From contig CANTEW010000003.1 in the NCBI GenBank assembly GCA_947652925.1, forward strand, positions 35,208-99,207: a DNA stretch of 64,000 bases, in the 5' to 3' direction. The position numbers were made by a program, and so were the translations under genes. This stretch comes from an uncultured Lachnospiraceae bacterium. GTDB lineage: Bacteria; Bacillota; Clostridia; Lachnospirales; Lachnospiraceae. A model generated the notes under the pieces. It worked only from the letters and a program-made list of their open reading frames with translations. It had not been told where the DNA came from and searched no databases. Below are positions 1 to 8,641 of this stretch, piece after piece. How positions within the stretch are numbered: the first letter of the stretch is position 1; each line of letters starts with the position of its first letter.

Positions 1-732
1 GGCCAGGGCGGGGCGTACGCCTGCTGCCACGATGAGCAGGTCGCAGGCCAGTTCTTCGCCGTTGTCCAGGGTGACTTTATGTATCTTACCGTCTGGCTCA
101 CATACGGCTTCAGAAGCTTTTCTCCCCAGTACGAAGCGTACGCCGGCGTTTTCAAAGAGTTTCTGATAGGCTTCTGCGCCGTGGGCGTCAAGTTGTACGG
201 GCAGGATCTGATCGACCATCTCCACGATGGTGATCTTCTTGCCGCGTTCCAGAAGTCCGTATGCCGCGTCCAGGCCCACCAGACCGGAGCCGATCACCAG
301 TACGTTTTCTGCCGTCTCGGCTTCTTTTACGATCGCCTGTGCGTCGGAAAGGTTGCGCAGGCCGTATACGTTGGAGGCTTTGCGCAGTTCCCCCACAGGG
401 GGGATGAAGCTGTCGGCGCCCTGTGCCAGGAGGAGTTTGTCATAGCTTATCTCCTCGCCGTTATCCAGTTGGATCTCTTTTGTGTGGGGACAGACTTTCT
501 CAACTCTGACGCCCTTTTTCCACTCCACGTTATATTTGGAGAAGAAATCTTTTTCTGAAAAATCCAGTCCCTGTTCGTCGCGTTCTCCGGCAATGAATTT
601 ATGGAGCATACAGCGGGAGTGTACATGTGTGTCGGCGGAGACTATGAGGATCTCCCCTGCACCATCGCGCTTGCGGATGGTCTTTGCTGCCTCTATGCCG
701 GCAACACCGGCACCAATGATCACATATTTCAT
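1..732 (-). CDS. FAD/NAD(P)-dependent oxidoreductase, C-terminus cut by window edge
   Basis: The first 244 residues of a pyridine-nucleotide disulfide-reductase-fold flavoprotein run off the window start. A GAGVAG dinucleotide-binding motif lies at about residues 7-12 (FAD) and a second, IGSGLVG, near 147-153 (NAD(P)H). Between them is an oxygen-reductase-like core with LAQGAD near 102-107. A ribosome-binding site (GAGGTG) lies inside the 3' end of the upstream ferredoxin gene and only 3 bases separate the two genes, so they are cotranscribed. Downstream of cooS and cooF, this matches the CooS-CooF-FNOR arrangement known from Geobacter and acetogens, in which electrons from CO pass through ferredoxin to NAD(P)+. 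That role is inferred from context. An alternative is an NADH:rubredoxin or nitrite-reductase-like flavoprotein; the missing C-terminus would decide. Confidence 0.85.
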   Translation of the reverse strand, partial: MKYVIIGAGVAGIEAAKTIRKRDGAGEILIVSADTHVHSRCMLHKFIAGERDEQGLDFSEKDFFSKYNVEWKKGVRVEKVCPHTKEIQLDNGEEISYDKLLLAQGADSFIPPVGELRKASNVYGLRNLSDAQAIVKEAETAENVLVIGSGLVGLDAAYGLLERGKKITIVEMVDQILPVQLDAHGAEAYQKLFENAGVRFVLGRKASEAVCEPDGKIHKVTLDNGEELACDLLIVAAGVRPALA

Positions 733-735
733 CCT

Positions 736-1182
736 TTACACCTCCTCTACATAGATCGCCTGCTTGGGGCAGGAGGCTACACAGGATGGTCCTTCCCCTG
801 CGTTCACACAGAAGTCACATTTTATCACTTTGGTCTTGCTCACGGTGTCTGGCTTCAGGACTCCGTACGGACAGTTCATCACACACATGAAGCAGGAGCC
901 GCAGCGTGTCTCGTCATAAAATACGTGACCGCTCTTGGGGTCTTTGCTGAGTGCGCCGCTCATGCAGGCTTCCACGCACTTTGGCTCGTCGCAGTGGCGG
1001 CAGAACAGCGGTCTGTAGTGTCCGTCGGCGTCTTTTAAGATATAGTTCCGTGATTCGTTGCGGGGGTCTGTCAGGTCCAGGTCGTAAACTGTGCCCTCGG
1101 TCTCCCTGTGTGCCTGCATACAGGCGATGGAACAGTTCTTGCACCCGTCACATTTCTCATGATCGATCATGATGCGTTTCAT
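736..1182 (-). CDS. cooF: CooF-like polyferredoxin (four [4Fe-4S] motifs)
   Basis: 148-residue iron-sulfur protein of the CooF/HycB/DmsB type. The first cluster motif is C11, C14, C17, C21. Three further cysteine groups follow (FCRHCDEPKC, CGSCFMCVMNC and CDFC...CVASC), giving four cubane sites. No signal peptide is visible, so it is cytoplasmic. Family members accept electrons from the D-cluster of Ni-CO dehydrogenase and hand them to a partner enzyme. Here the partner is the flavoprotein 3 bases downstream, and cooS lies 22 bases upstream. No hydrogenase genes are present, so CO-dependent H2 evolution is not supported within the window. The start is set by GAAAGGGG just upstream of the ATG. 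Confidence 0.9.
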   Translation of the reverse strand: MKRIMIDHEKCDGCKNCSIACMQAHRETEGTVYDLDLTDPRNESRNYILKDADGHYRPLFCRHCDEPKCVEACMSGALSKDPKSGHVFYDETRCGSCFMCVMNCPYGVLKPDTVSKTKVIKCDFCVNAGEGPSCVASCPKQAIYVEEV

Positions 1183-1204
1183 ATATACACCACCCCTTTC
1201 TATA

Positions 1205-3088
1205 TTATATGTTCAGTCCCTGCCGTTTTTCCTCGATGATCTTCTCTAAGATGTCAGCGGATGCTTTCGCGTCGCTGTTGATGATCACATGGCCTCCGGT
1301 CAGTTTCTTCATGTCTTCAGTGAGTACCTGTACGGCTACAGGGCTTCCGGTCACAAATGGTGGCAGTCCTAAGTGCAGGGGCAGTCCAAGGGCGAGGCCG
1401 TAGCATCCGTCTGCCAGCGCCTGCTCTTCCAGCCACTGTGCGGCGGAGAGTACCAATGGGAGCTGCGGCAGGTCTACCTTTAAAGCTTCTGCCAGCTCTG
1501 TGGCCACGATCTCCAGACGGCCGATCGCCAGACAGGGACCGAAGTTCAGTACAGGGGGGATGCCCAGTTTTTCACAGACAGCGCGCAGCTTCGGACCTGC
1601 ATATCTGGCGGCTTCCGGTACCATCAGGCCGCAGTTTTCGATACCGCCTGAAGAACATCCGGCAGTCAGGACGATGATGTCCCTGGCGATCAGTTCTTTT
1701 ACAAGGTCTACGCTCAAGACGTCGTGTCCGCCCGCAGTCAGGTTGGAGCAGCCTACCACGCCGGCCACGCCTTTGATATCCCCGGATACGATCAGGTCGA
1801 TCAGAGGCTGCCAGCTGCCGCCCAGGAATTTCTTCAGGGATACTTCGCTGACGCCTGTGAGGGTGTTGTCGTTGCCGTGGTCTTTCATCAGGTTCATGGT
1901 CACGCTGCCGCGGCGGGCTTTATATGCCTCTACGATCTCGTCGATGATCTCTTCGGTCACGGCTGCGCGGTTTTCGAAGTCAAATTCTTTTAGTTCCGCG
2001 TTTGCCTTCTTTGCCACGTTGTCGATACAGATCTGTTTGATCTTCAGTTCGTCGCAGATCGGTTCGATCCCGGGGAGGGTACAGTTGAATTCGGAGATCA
2101 CTGCGTCGATGCCTCCGGTGGCCAGGATCGCTTCACTGGTGTAGTTGTTCCCGGCATGTCCGTCGAAGATTTCCGTGTAATGTGCGCCGCGCAGCTGGAG
2201 ATCTTGGCCTACGCAGGTACAGCCTACGAGTTTGAATCCTTTTGCACCGGCTTTTTTGGCTTTTTCTTTCACATCATCGTCGATCAGACGCGTCTGCAGG
2301 AATGTGAACATGGAATGCTGATGCCCGGTGATCATGATGTTGATGTAGTCTGGGTCGATCACGCGCAGGCCGACAGGAGCTGTACGGATCTCAGGCTCGC
2401 CTAATACGACGTCGTTTAACAGATTGGTCAGCACAAGGCCGTGGATCCCTGTGGAGATACCTAATTTCAGGCAGTCCAGGAGCATATTCACTGGGTCTGA
2501 GTTCAAGTTGGTGGAGCATTTTACCACGCCGTGGAAGACTTCGGATTTTGCACCGCCCGGGAGGATACCCAGTTCTTTCCATTTCTCATAGCGGGGTCCG
2601 TAGGAGAGTTTTTCAGTCAGCTGCATCTTCTCGTATTCGGGCAGGTACAGATCTCTCAATACGGCGTCAGCTACGGCTTCTGCGCATTTATGTACGTCGC
2701 TCTCTTCGATGCCGAAGATGTCCGCCAGGCGTTTCAGCGTCTCAACGCCTTTGATCTCGCCTTTTGTCTTGGCGATATTTTTAACATTTAAGGCAGTGTT
2801 CTCCACTACATGGATGTAGCAGCCGGAACCGGAAGCAACGGCTCTCAAGAGATTCCGCACGACGATGGTATCGGCGTTGGCGCCGCAGATCCCGCGGGGT
2901 GACTTGGGTGTGATCCGGCAGGGGCCGTTGGCGCACAGACGACAGCATACGCCCTGGAGACCGAAGCCGCATTTGGTACTCTGGCTGTCTACACGGTGGT
3001 GGGATGTTTCCATGGGAAGCCCGGCAATGAATCCTTCTAACGGTTTGTCTGCACTCTTGCAGGTGTTGCATCCATAACACTCATTCAT
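1205..3088 (-). CDS. cooS: Anaerobic Ni-containing carbon monoxide dehydrogenase catalytic subunit
   Basis: 627 residues. Catalyses CO + H2O to CO2 + 2 e- + 2 H+. D-cluster cysteines are C40 and C48, and B-cluster cysteines C49, C52, C57 and C68 (KCGFGLQGVCC, LCANGPC). All expected C-cluster (Ni-4Fe-4S) ligands can be placed by alignment from memory with Carboxydothermus CODH-II: H256 (TGHQHS), C292 (GCTCVG), C336 (EFNCTLPG), C447 (VVGCSN), C478 (TAGCSS) and C519 (FGPC). The context around them is divergent: the cysteine usually just before the second ligand is Thr291, and an extra C486 is present. The N-terminus is short and starts with an unusual CYGCNTC motif. No CooC-type Ni-insertion ATPase is in the window. 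Start follows AAAGAGGT. A repeat element lies directly upstream. Confidence 0.93.
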   Translation of the reverse strand: MNECYGCNTCKSADKPLEGFIAGLPMETSHHRVDSQSTKCGFGLQGVCCRLCANGPCRITPKSPRGICGANADTIVVRNLLRAVASGSGCYIHVVENTALNVKNIAKTKGEIKGVETLKRLADIFGIEESDVHKCAEAVADAVLRDLYLPEYEKMQLTEKLSYGPRYEKWKELGILPGGAKSEVFHGVVKCSTNLNSDPVNMLLDCLKLGISTGIHGLVLTNLLNDVVLGEPEIRTAPVGLRVIDPDYINIMITGHQHSMFTFLQTRLIDDDVKEKAKKAGAKGFKLVGCTCVGQDLQLRGAHYTEIFDGHAGNNYTSEAILATGGIDAVISEFNCTLPGIEPICDELKIKQICIDNVAKKANAELKEFDFENRAAVTEEIIDEIVEAYKARRGSVTMNLMKDHGNDNTLTGVSEVSLKKFLGGSWQPLIDLIVSGDIKGVAGVVGCSNLTAGGHDVLSVDLVKELIARDIIVLTAGCSSGGIENCGLMVPEAARYAGPKLRAVCEKLGIPPVLNFGPCLAIGRLEIVATELAEALKVDLPQLPLVLSAAQWLEEQALADGCYGLALGLPLHLGLPPFVTGSPVAVQVLTEDMKKLTGGHVIINSDAKASADILEKIIEEKRQGLNI

Positions 3089-3127
3089 ATTGTCATACCT
3101 CTTTGAAAAAAATTTATAGGGTCATCT

Positions 3128-3525
3128 AGTACTCCATCCGGCCAGAAATTAGAGTCCTGCTCTGTCTGATCCGCACCATTGTGTCGTTAAGATCTCTAAC
3201 CGATGCCACTGTATCGCTGTCAAAATTTTGTCTAAAGTGTATTTTAAAACCTTAAAAATTCTGTAAATGATTTTAAATTTTACAAGAATTTGATACAATC
3301 CGTGGCTGCTCAAATTTTTCTATGTACTTTTCTGCGAGAAAAGTGCCAAAAGCGCCGGGGATCACGGATCTCACCCGGACCCCTTAAAACGCTGTTTTTG
3401 GAATGTACTCATCTATTATCTGCAAATTTTCTATAACTTAAGGATATTTGAGGTTTTCAGACACGCTCTAGCACTGGCACAGAGCAGACAGAGCAAAACT
3501 CTATTTTCTGACTGGATGGAGTACT
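3128..3525. repeat. 398-bp inverted-repeat element (MITE-like)
   Basis: The outer arms 3128-3168 and 3485-3525 are inverted copies over 41 bases with 5 mismatches by eye; both ends read AGTACTCCAT. Inside, a second motif pair points inward: 3231-3277 (AAAGTGTATTTTAAAACCTT) and, inverted, 3471-3450 (CTAGAGCGTGTCTGAAAACC). The interior is AT-rich with no credible reading frame. It occupies most of the gap between the divergent cooS and flagellin genes. On the minus strand TTGACA (3223-3218) with GTTAGA (3200-3195) at 17-bp spacing could act as an outward promoter for cooS; this is weak inference. Short relatives occur at 15164, 52201 and 63946. Confidence 0.8.
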
Positions 3526-3675
3526 CATGTCTTTTAGAGATTCTACTATAACTTTATGTTTTGTGTCAACATATATTATATAAGCGAGGCAGAGGATCTC
3601 TCCTGGGCAGATATCATTTCCTAATTATAATAAAAGGGACTGTTATCTTTTGATATAAAATGCCAAAGGATCTCT

Positions 3676-3702
3676 TAAGTTACAGGAAGAAACTGCCGAT
3701 AA
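3676..3702 (+). promoter_or_regulatory. Sigma-28 (SigD/FliA) type flagellin promoter
   Basis: TAAG at 3676-3679, 15 bases, then GCCGATAA at 3695-3702. This matches the flagellar sigma-28 pattern (TAAA, N15, GCCGATAA) at all but one -35 base. It implies a leader of about 100 bases before the flagellin start at 3813. The leader ends in GGGATGGAGGGG, with two GGA motifs close to the start that could also serve CsrA; that part is speculative. Confidence 0.8.
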
Positions 3703-3812
3703 TAAATCTATCAGAAAGTATGTATCAGTGCAATGCAGCAGTCTGGTCGTGTAAAGAGACATGTGGCGCAGGCTGTCAGAAAATAGATCGTTTTGGGATG
3801 GAGGGGTACTAG

Positions 3813-4640
3813 ATGAGGATCCAGCATAATATCAAGGCATTGAACACGCACAAAACATTGTCAACAAATAATTCCAGGGAGAAAAAAAATGTGGAGAAGC
3901 TCGCATCCGGTTTCAGGATCAACCGTGCAGCGGACGACGCGGCTGGACTGAACATCTCGGAAGAGATGCGGGCGCAGGTCACCGGTTTGGATCAGGCTTT
4001 TGAAAATTCTATGGACGGTATCTCCCTTGTGGAGACTGTAGAGGGCGCTATGAAAGAAGTACACGGCATGTTGGACAGGATGATGTCACTGTCGGTACAG
4101 GCGGCCAATGTGACATATTCGGGTGAAAACCGTGAGATGATCCAAAATGAGGTGGACCACTTGGCGGGTGAGATCGCACGGATCAGGGATAACACGAGTT
4201 TTAATGGTCTATCTCTCTTGAAGGGGGATCAGGGAAACCGCACGGTCTTACTGCAGATCGCGGAGACGTCAGAGGGGAGCAGCCAGCTGAAAGTGGAACT
4301 GCCCAACCTGGAACTCTCCGAAATGGGTATCGAGGATATCTCTGTAAGGACGGAGGAAGACGCGCGGGCGGCTATCCAGATGTTAGAGAAAGGGGTCGAC
4401 TATGTGAGCAAGGAGAGGGGCAGGGTCGGCGCATATGAGAACCGCCTGGCGTGTACGGCGAACAACTTGAATGCCATGAATGTGAACATATCTGCTTCAG
4501 AGAGCCGTATCCGGGATGTGGAGATGGCGAAGGAAGAGATGAAACGGATGAAAAATGATATCTTAGGCGAATCGGCCCAGGCGATGCTCGCCCAGGCGAA
4601 CCAGGTCCCGGCAGGTGTCCTTCCGCTGCTGGAACAGTAA
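3813..4640 (+). CDS. Flagellin
   Basis: 275 residues, a short flagellin composed almost entirely of the conserved D0/D1 helices. The N-terminus MRIQHNIKALNTHKTL and EKLASGFRINRAADDAAGL (about residues 28-46) and the C-terminal MLAQANQVPAGVLPLLEQ are diagnostic. There is almost no variable D2/D3 region. It polymerises into the flagellar filament after type III export. No other flagellar gene is nearby, so it is an orphan filament locus driven by its own sigma-28-type promoter. The start follows GGAGGGG. The C-terminal VPAGVLPLLEQ replaces the more common PQ-VLQLLR ending but keeps the pattern. Confidence 0.95.
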   Translation: MRIQHNIKALNTHKTLSTNNSREKKNVEKLASGFRINRAADDAAGLNISEEMRAQVTGLDQAFENSMDGISLVETVEGAMKEVHGMLDRMMSLSVQAANVTYSGENREMIQNEVDHLAGEIARIRDNTSFNGLSLLKGDQGNRTVLLQIAETSEGSSQLKVELPNLELSEMGIEDISVRTEEDARAAIQMLEKGVDYVSKERGRVGAYENRLACTANNLNAMNVNISASESRIRDVEMAKEEMKRMKNDILGESAQAMLAQANQVPAGVLPLLEQ

Positions 4641-4688
4641 GGACTGAAGGAAAGTTTATAAAAAATTTATAAAATTACAGGAAATCAG

Positions 4689-4716
4689 TTGACGGACTGA
4701 GAATATCTGTTATAAT
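4689..4716 (+). promoter_or_regulatory. Sigma-A type promoter for rpsU
   Basis: TTGACG (4689-4694), 16-base spacer, TATAAT (4711-4716), about 70 bases before the rpsU start. It lies after the flagellin stop, so rpsU is transcribed independently. Confidence 0.75.
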
Positions 4717-4793
4717 ATCATTTGTGCAATAAAATACCCATACAGTTGTATTTACGCACAATCTACAACTGGAGGGAGGTTAGGTGTGAGTTT

Positions 4794-4970
4794 ATGTCAA
4801 ATGTGATCGTAAAAGAGAACGAGACTTTAGACAGTGCTCTGCGCAGATTCAAACGAAGTTGTGCTAAGGCCGGCATTCAGCAGGAAATCCGCAAAAGAGA
4901 GCATTACGAGAAGCCGAGCGTGCGCCGTAAGAAAAAGTCTGAAGCCGCCAGGAAACGTAAATATAATTAA
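4794..4970 (+). CDS. rpsU: 30S ribosomal protein S21
   Basis: 58 residues beginning [20 protein letters not shown] and ending in a basic tail [15 protein letters not shown], the standard S21 layout and length. It binds the 30S subunit near the anti-Shine-Dalgarno end of 16S rRNA and helps initiation. A longer upstream frame exists, but the ATG at 4794 follows GGAGGGAGG (4771-4779) and gives the family's usual N-terminus. It has its own promoter, and a rho-independent terminator begins 8 bases after the stop. Confidence 0.97.
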   Translation: MSNVIVKENETLDSALRRFKRSCAKAGIQQEIRKREHYEKPSVRRKKKSEAARKRKYN

Positions 4971-4977
4971 TGTGCGC

Positions 4978-5010
4978 AAAAATCCCTGCCTTTTTGACAG
5001 GGGTTTTTTA
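4978..5010 (+). terminator. Rho-independent terminator after rpsU
   Basis: AATCCCTG / CAGGGGTT stem with a 9-base loop followed by a run of T. Confidence 0.75.
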
Positions 5011-5095
5011 TCTTACACGAAAGTTTTGTAGGCACGACGGGGTCGCCGGCTTTCATTTATGGCGCTGTCTGTGTGAGCAGAAATGTCAGGTCGAT

Positions 5096-6631
5096 ATGAA
5101 AAAGATATTTAAGATCCTTTTTAACCGAGTATTTTATATCAGTGTGGCGCTTCTCCTGCAATTGGTCTGGTGGCTGTCTCTGTTCTGGTTTTTGAACAAT
5201 ATGTCGCAGGTGAGCCGGATGCTGCTCAGCACGGTCGCGGTGGTGATCGTACTCTGGCTGGTGAATAAGCGCATCAATCCGTCTTATAAGCTGGCATGGA
5301 CGATCGTGATCCTGGTCGGTCCGATCTTTGGAGTCTGTCTGTATGCGGTGTTCGGGACTTCCAGGGTGGCTTCTGCCATGCAGGAGGATTATGAGAGAGT
5401 CTTGGAAAAAGGAAAGGATCTTCTGAAAGAGGAACCTGTTGTCCGCGGGAAGTTGGACAGGATGAACAGGAATGTGTCGAACCAGTCCAGGTACATCCGG
5501 GATCATGCGGAGTTTCCGCTGCAGGAAGGCACGACGGTAGATTATTATCCGGAAGGCGAGTATCTGTTCCCTATGCTCCTGCAGGAATTGGGCAAAGCGG
5601 AACACTTTATATTTATGGAATATTTCATCATCAACGATGGGGTGATGTGGAATTCCATCTTAAATATACTGGAAAAAAAGGCGGGTCAGGGGGTGGATGT
5701 CCGTCTGATCTACGATGATTTTGGCTGTATCACGACTCTGCCCCATCATTTTTATAAAGAATTACAGGAAAAAGGGATCAAATGCGCCGCCTTCAATCCC
5801 TTCCGCCCTATGCTGAACGTGATCCTGAACAATCGGGACCATCGGAAGATCTGTGTGGTGGACGGCCATACAGGTTTTACAGGCGGGATCAATCTGGCGG
5901 ATGAGTACATCAATCTGCGCCAGAGGTTTGGCCATTGGAAAGATACAGGGATCATGCTGAAGGGGGAGGCTGTATGGAATCTGACGGTGATGTTCCTGCA
6001 GATGTGGTCTGTGATCACCAAGATGCCTGTCCAGTTTTCTGGGTATGTGCCCCACAGATACCATCCGGGGCCTTTTGAGACAGACGGGTTTGTGCAGCCT
6101 TATTGTGACACGCCTCTGGATGATGAGATCGTGGGGGAGAATGTCTACCTGAATATGATCGGGCGGGCGGAGCGGTATGTATACATCTGTACACCCTATC
6201 TGATCATCGACAATGAGATGATGACTGCCTTGTGCCTGGCGGCAAAGAGCGGGGTGGATGTGCGCATCATGACTCCGGGTATCCCGGATAAGAAGATCGT
6301 GTTCTTGCTGACACGGTCGTATTATGAACAGCTCATCGAGGCTGGGGTGAAGATCTATGAATATCTGCCGGGTTTCCTCCATGCAAAATCTTTTGTCTGT
6401 GATGATGAATTGGCTGTCATCGGGACCATCAATATGGATTACCGCAGCCTCTATCTCCATTTTGAAAATGGGGTATGGCTGTATCGGTGCCGGGCGGTGG
6501 AAGATATGCGGCAGGATTATCTGGAATCTCTGAAAATGTGTATGCAGGTCACGCTGGATCGGTGCAGGGACAGGAATATAGTCGTCCGGGCGGCGCAGAG
6601 TGTCTTGCGGCTGTTTGCACCGATGTTGTGA
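5096..6631 (+). CDS. cls: Cardiolipin synthase (phospholipase D superfamily)
   Basis: About 511 residues from the chosen start MKKIFKIL. Two N-terminal transmembrane segments (about 8-32 and 36-75, with WWLSLFWFL) are followed by two HKD catalytic motifs, HRKICVVDG near 247 and HAKSFVCDD near 427, each followed by the GTINMDYRS/GGINLADEY type context. It condenses two phosphatidylglycerols to cardiolipin plus glycerol at the membrane. A longer frame begins at 4970, but it would start inside the rpsU stop and read through that gene's terminator, so 5096 is preferred even though its ribosome-binding site (CAGG) is weak. Confidence 0.93.
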   Translation: MKKIFKILFNRVFYISVALLLQLVWWLSLFWFLNNMSQVSRMLLSTVAVVIVLWLVNKRINPSYKLAWTIVILVGPIFGVCLYAVFGTSRVASAMQEDYERVLEKGKDLLKEEPVVRGKLDRMNRNVSNQSRYIRDHAEFPLQEGTTVDYYPEGEYLFPMLLQELGKAEHFIFMEYFIINDGVMWNSILNILEKKAGQGVDVRLIYDDFGCITTLPHHFYKELQEKGIKCAAFNPFRPMLNVILNNRDHRKICVVDGHTGFTGGINLADEYINLRQRFGHWKDTGIMLKGEAVWNLTVMFLQMWSVITKMPVQFSGYVPHRYHPGPFETDGFVQPYCDTPLDDEIVGENVYLNMIGRAERYVYICTPYLIIDNEMMTALCLAAKSGVDVRIMTPGIPDKKIVFLLTRSYYEQLIEAGVKIYEYLPGFLHAKSFVCDDELAVIGTINMDYRSLYLHFENGVWLYRCRAVEDMRQDYLESLKMCMQVTLDRCRDRNIVVRAAQSVLRLFAPML

Positions 6632-6684
6632 CAGGGACATGTCTCTGAGGGGGAGATGGAGAAGTTCTGAGAGAAGGAGGGTAT

Positions 6685-7242
6685 ATGTGGAGTAGACATT
6701 TTTTTGGCGTGGACTCTTATCATTTGATCCAGTGGTTTCTCACGTATAGTGTCCTGGGATGGATGGTGGAATCGGCATATATGTCGTTCTGTAACCGCCG
6801 TTGGACTAATCGGGGGTTTGTGAAGGGGCCTTTTTGCCCGATCTATGGATTTGGCGCTTTGGGTGTGTATTTTCTTCTGAGGCCATTTGATGGCCATTAC
6901 ATAATTTTGTATATCATGGGGGCCCTGACGGCTACGCTCTTTGAGTTTTTGGTGGCGAAGATCATGCAGCACCTGTTTGGGGAAGTCTGGTGGGATTATG
7001 AAGATAAGCCTTTTAATTACCGAGGGGTGGTATGTCTGGAGAGTACGCTTGCCTGGGGGTTCTATACGATCCTTTTGTTCCGGTTCCTCCATGGATTCGT
7101 AGAGCGGCTGGTGGATACGTATCCCTATCGGTTCGGCGTCTTTATGGGGAGTCTGGTGATCATCATATTCGCGGTGGATCTGGGACGCAGCCTGCGTGCC
7201 GCCAGGAAGGATAAATGTTATAAGGATCAGTCTTACATCTGA
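6685..7242 (+). CDS. CmpB-family putative ABC transporter permease (membrane protein)
   Basis: 185 residues with about five hydrophobic segments. It shows the family landmarks YSVLGWMVES near 24, NRGFVKGPFCPIYGFGA near 47-63, a WWDYEDKPFNYRG signature near 113 and C-terminal AVDLGRSLR. This belongs to the family called ABC_trans_CmpB (PF06541), of unproven function and common in Clostridia. No ATPase partner is adjacent. The start follows GAAGGAGGG. A strong terminator follows the stop. Confidence 0.8.
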   Translation: MWSRHFFGVDSYHLIQWFLTYSVLGWMVESAYMSFCNRRWTNRGFVKGPFCPIYGFGALGVYFLLRPFDGHYIILYIMGALTATLFEFLVAKIMQHLFGEVWWDYEDKPFNYRGVVCLESTLAWGFYTILLFRFLHGFVERLVDTYPYRFGVFMGSLVIIIFAVDLGRSLRAARKDKCYKDQSYI

Positions 7243-7255
7243 CGGATCATCCGGG

Positions 7256-7294
7256 ATAGCTGTCTGCTCTTTCATGAGCAGGGCAGCTATTTTT
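7256..7294 (+). terminator. Rho-independent terminator
   Basis: ATAGCTGTCTGCTC and GAGCAGGGCAGCTAT form a stem of about 14 bp with a 6-base loop, followed by TTTTT. Confidence 0.9.
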
Positions 7295-7385
7295 GATGTC
7301 TGGAGATATATCTGTTGATCTATTTATGCATATTCCTCTATTTTCTTTCTTACAATAGAGTAGGATGGAAATGGAGAGTGAAAGT

Positions 7386-8600
7386 ATGCGTAATAAACTA
7401 TTTTATCTGTTTATCGTGGGCCTTTCCCTTATCTGTATGGTGGGAGGGCTTATGGTCTTCCCAGGGCGGGTGTATGGGCAGGAGCAGGTGAGCGAGAGTA
7501 CAGTCCAGATCGCTGCGCCCCACGGCGTTCTGATGGAGGCGGCTACGGGGAAAGTCATTTTCGAGAAGGAAAAAGATGTGGAAGTCAGCCCTGCAAGTAT
7601 CACGAAGATCATGACTTTGATCTTGATCTTTGACGCTCTGGAGGAGGGGAAGATCACGATGGAGGATGAGGTCACTACCAGTGCCTATGCAAAGTCCATG
7701 GGTGGTTCACAGGTATTCCTGGAAGAAGGAGAGAAACAGACGGTGGAAACGATGATCAAATGTATCGTCATCGCTTCTGGGAATGACGCCAGCGTAGCTA
7801 TGGCGGAGCATATCAGCGGCAGTGAGGAGGCTTTTGTCCAAGCGATGAACCAGCGGGCAGAAAGGTTGGGGATGGAACACACACATTTTGTGGATTGCTG
7901 TGGACTGACGGAATCGAAGGATCATTATTCCAGTGCGTTCGATGTGGCGTTGATGTCCAGAGAGCTGGTCACCCACTATCCCAAGATCCTGGAGTACTCT
8001 TCCATATGGATGGATACCATCACCCATGTGACCGCGCGGGGCAGCAGTGGATTTGGACTGACCAATACCAATAAACTGATCCGCAGCTATGAGGGCTGTG
8101 TGGGATTGAAGACAGGGAGTACCAGTATTGCCAAGTATTGTGTCTCTACGGTCGCGGTGCGGGATGGGATCACGCTCATCAGCGTTGTGATGACGGCGCC
8201 GGATCCTAAAGTCCGCTTCAAAGACGCCGCAGCTATGTTGGACCACGGGTTCAGTAAGTGCAGCATGTATGTGGATGAGCATACGGAGGAACTCAAAGAG
8301 ATCCCTGTGAAAAAAACGGTCAAGGGCAGTGTGTCCTGTGATTTCAGCGATACATTTTATTATCTGGACACAGAGGGCAGGTCCATGGAGGGGATGGAGA
8401 AAGAGATACATATGAAAAAGTCGCTGACTGCCCCCGTTAAAGCCGGAGACACGGCGGGGAAAGCGGTGTATCTGCTGGATGGCCGGGAAGTGGGCAGCGT
8501 GAAGATCGTGGCGGCTGAGGATGTGCCGGCTTCCAGTTATCTGGACTATCTCATCTATCTATCGATGCGGGCGGTCTTTTTGGCTTTTGCAGTCAGATGA
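7386..8600 (+). CDS. D-alanyl-D-alanine carboxypeptidase (DacF-like, S11)
   Basis: About 404 residues from MRNKLFYLF. A signal peptide (roughly 1-31, cleavage near VYG-QE) leads to an extracytoplasmic penicillin-binding protein. The catalytic triad motifs are SITK near 68-71 (SxxK), SGN near 128 (SxN) and KTGS near 240. The C-terminal PBP5-like domain is followed by a hydrophobic tail (LIYLSMRAVFLAFAV) that could hold it at the membrane. It removes the terminal D-Ala from peptidoglycan pentapeptides. A second member lies at 51006. The start follows GGAAATGGAGAG; an earlier ATG (7365) is less well placed for a signal peptide. Confidence 0.92.
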   Translation: MRNKLFYLFIVGLSLICMVGGLMVFPGRVYGQEQVSESTVQIAAPHGVLMEAATGKVIFEKEKDVEVSPASITKIMTLILIFDALEEGKITMEDEVTTSAYAKSMGGSQVFLEEGEKQTVETMIKCIVIASGNDASVAMAEHISGSEEAFVQAMNQRAERLGMEHTHFVDCCGLTESKDHYSSAFDVALMSRELVTHYPKILEYSSIWMDTITHVTARGSSGFGLTNTNKLIRSYEGCVGLKTGSTSIAKYCVSTVAVRDGITLISVVMTAPDPKVRFKDAAAMLDHGFSKCSMYVDEHTEELKEIPVKKTVKGSVSCDFSDTFYYLDTEGRSMEGMEKEIHMKKSLTAPVKAGDTAGKAVYLLDGREVGSVKIVAAEDVPASSYLDYLIYLSMRAVFLAFAVR

Positions 8601-8641
8601 CCGTGCTTGAATTATTGCTATGAACATGATAAACTTACCAC

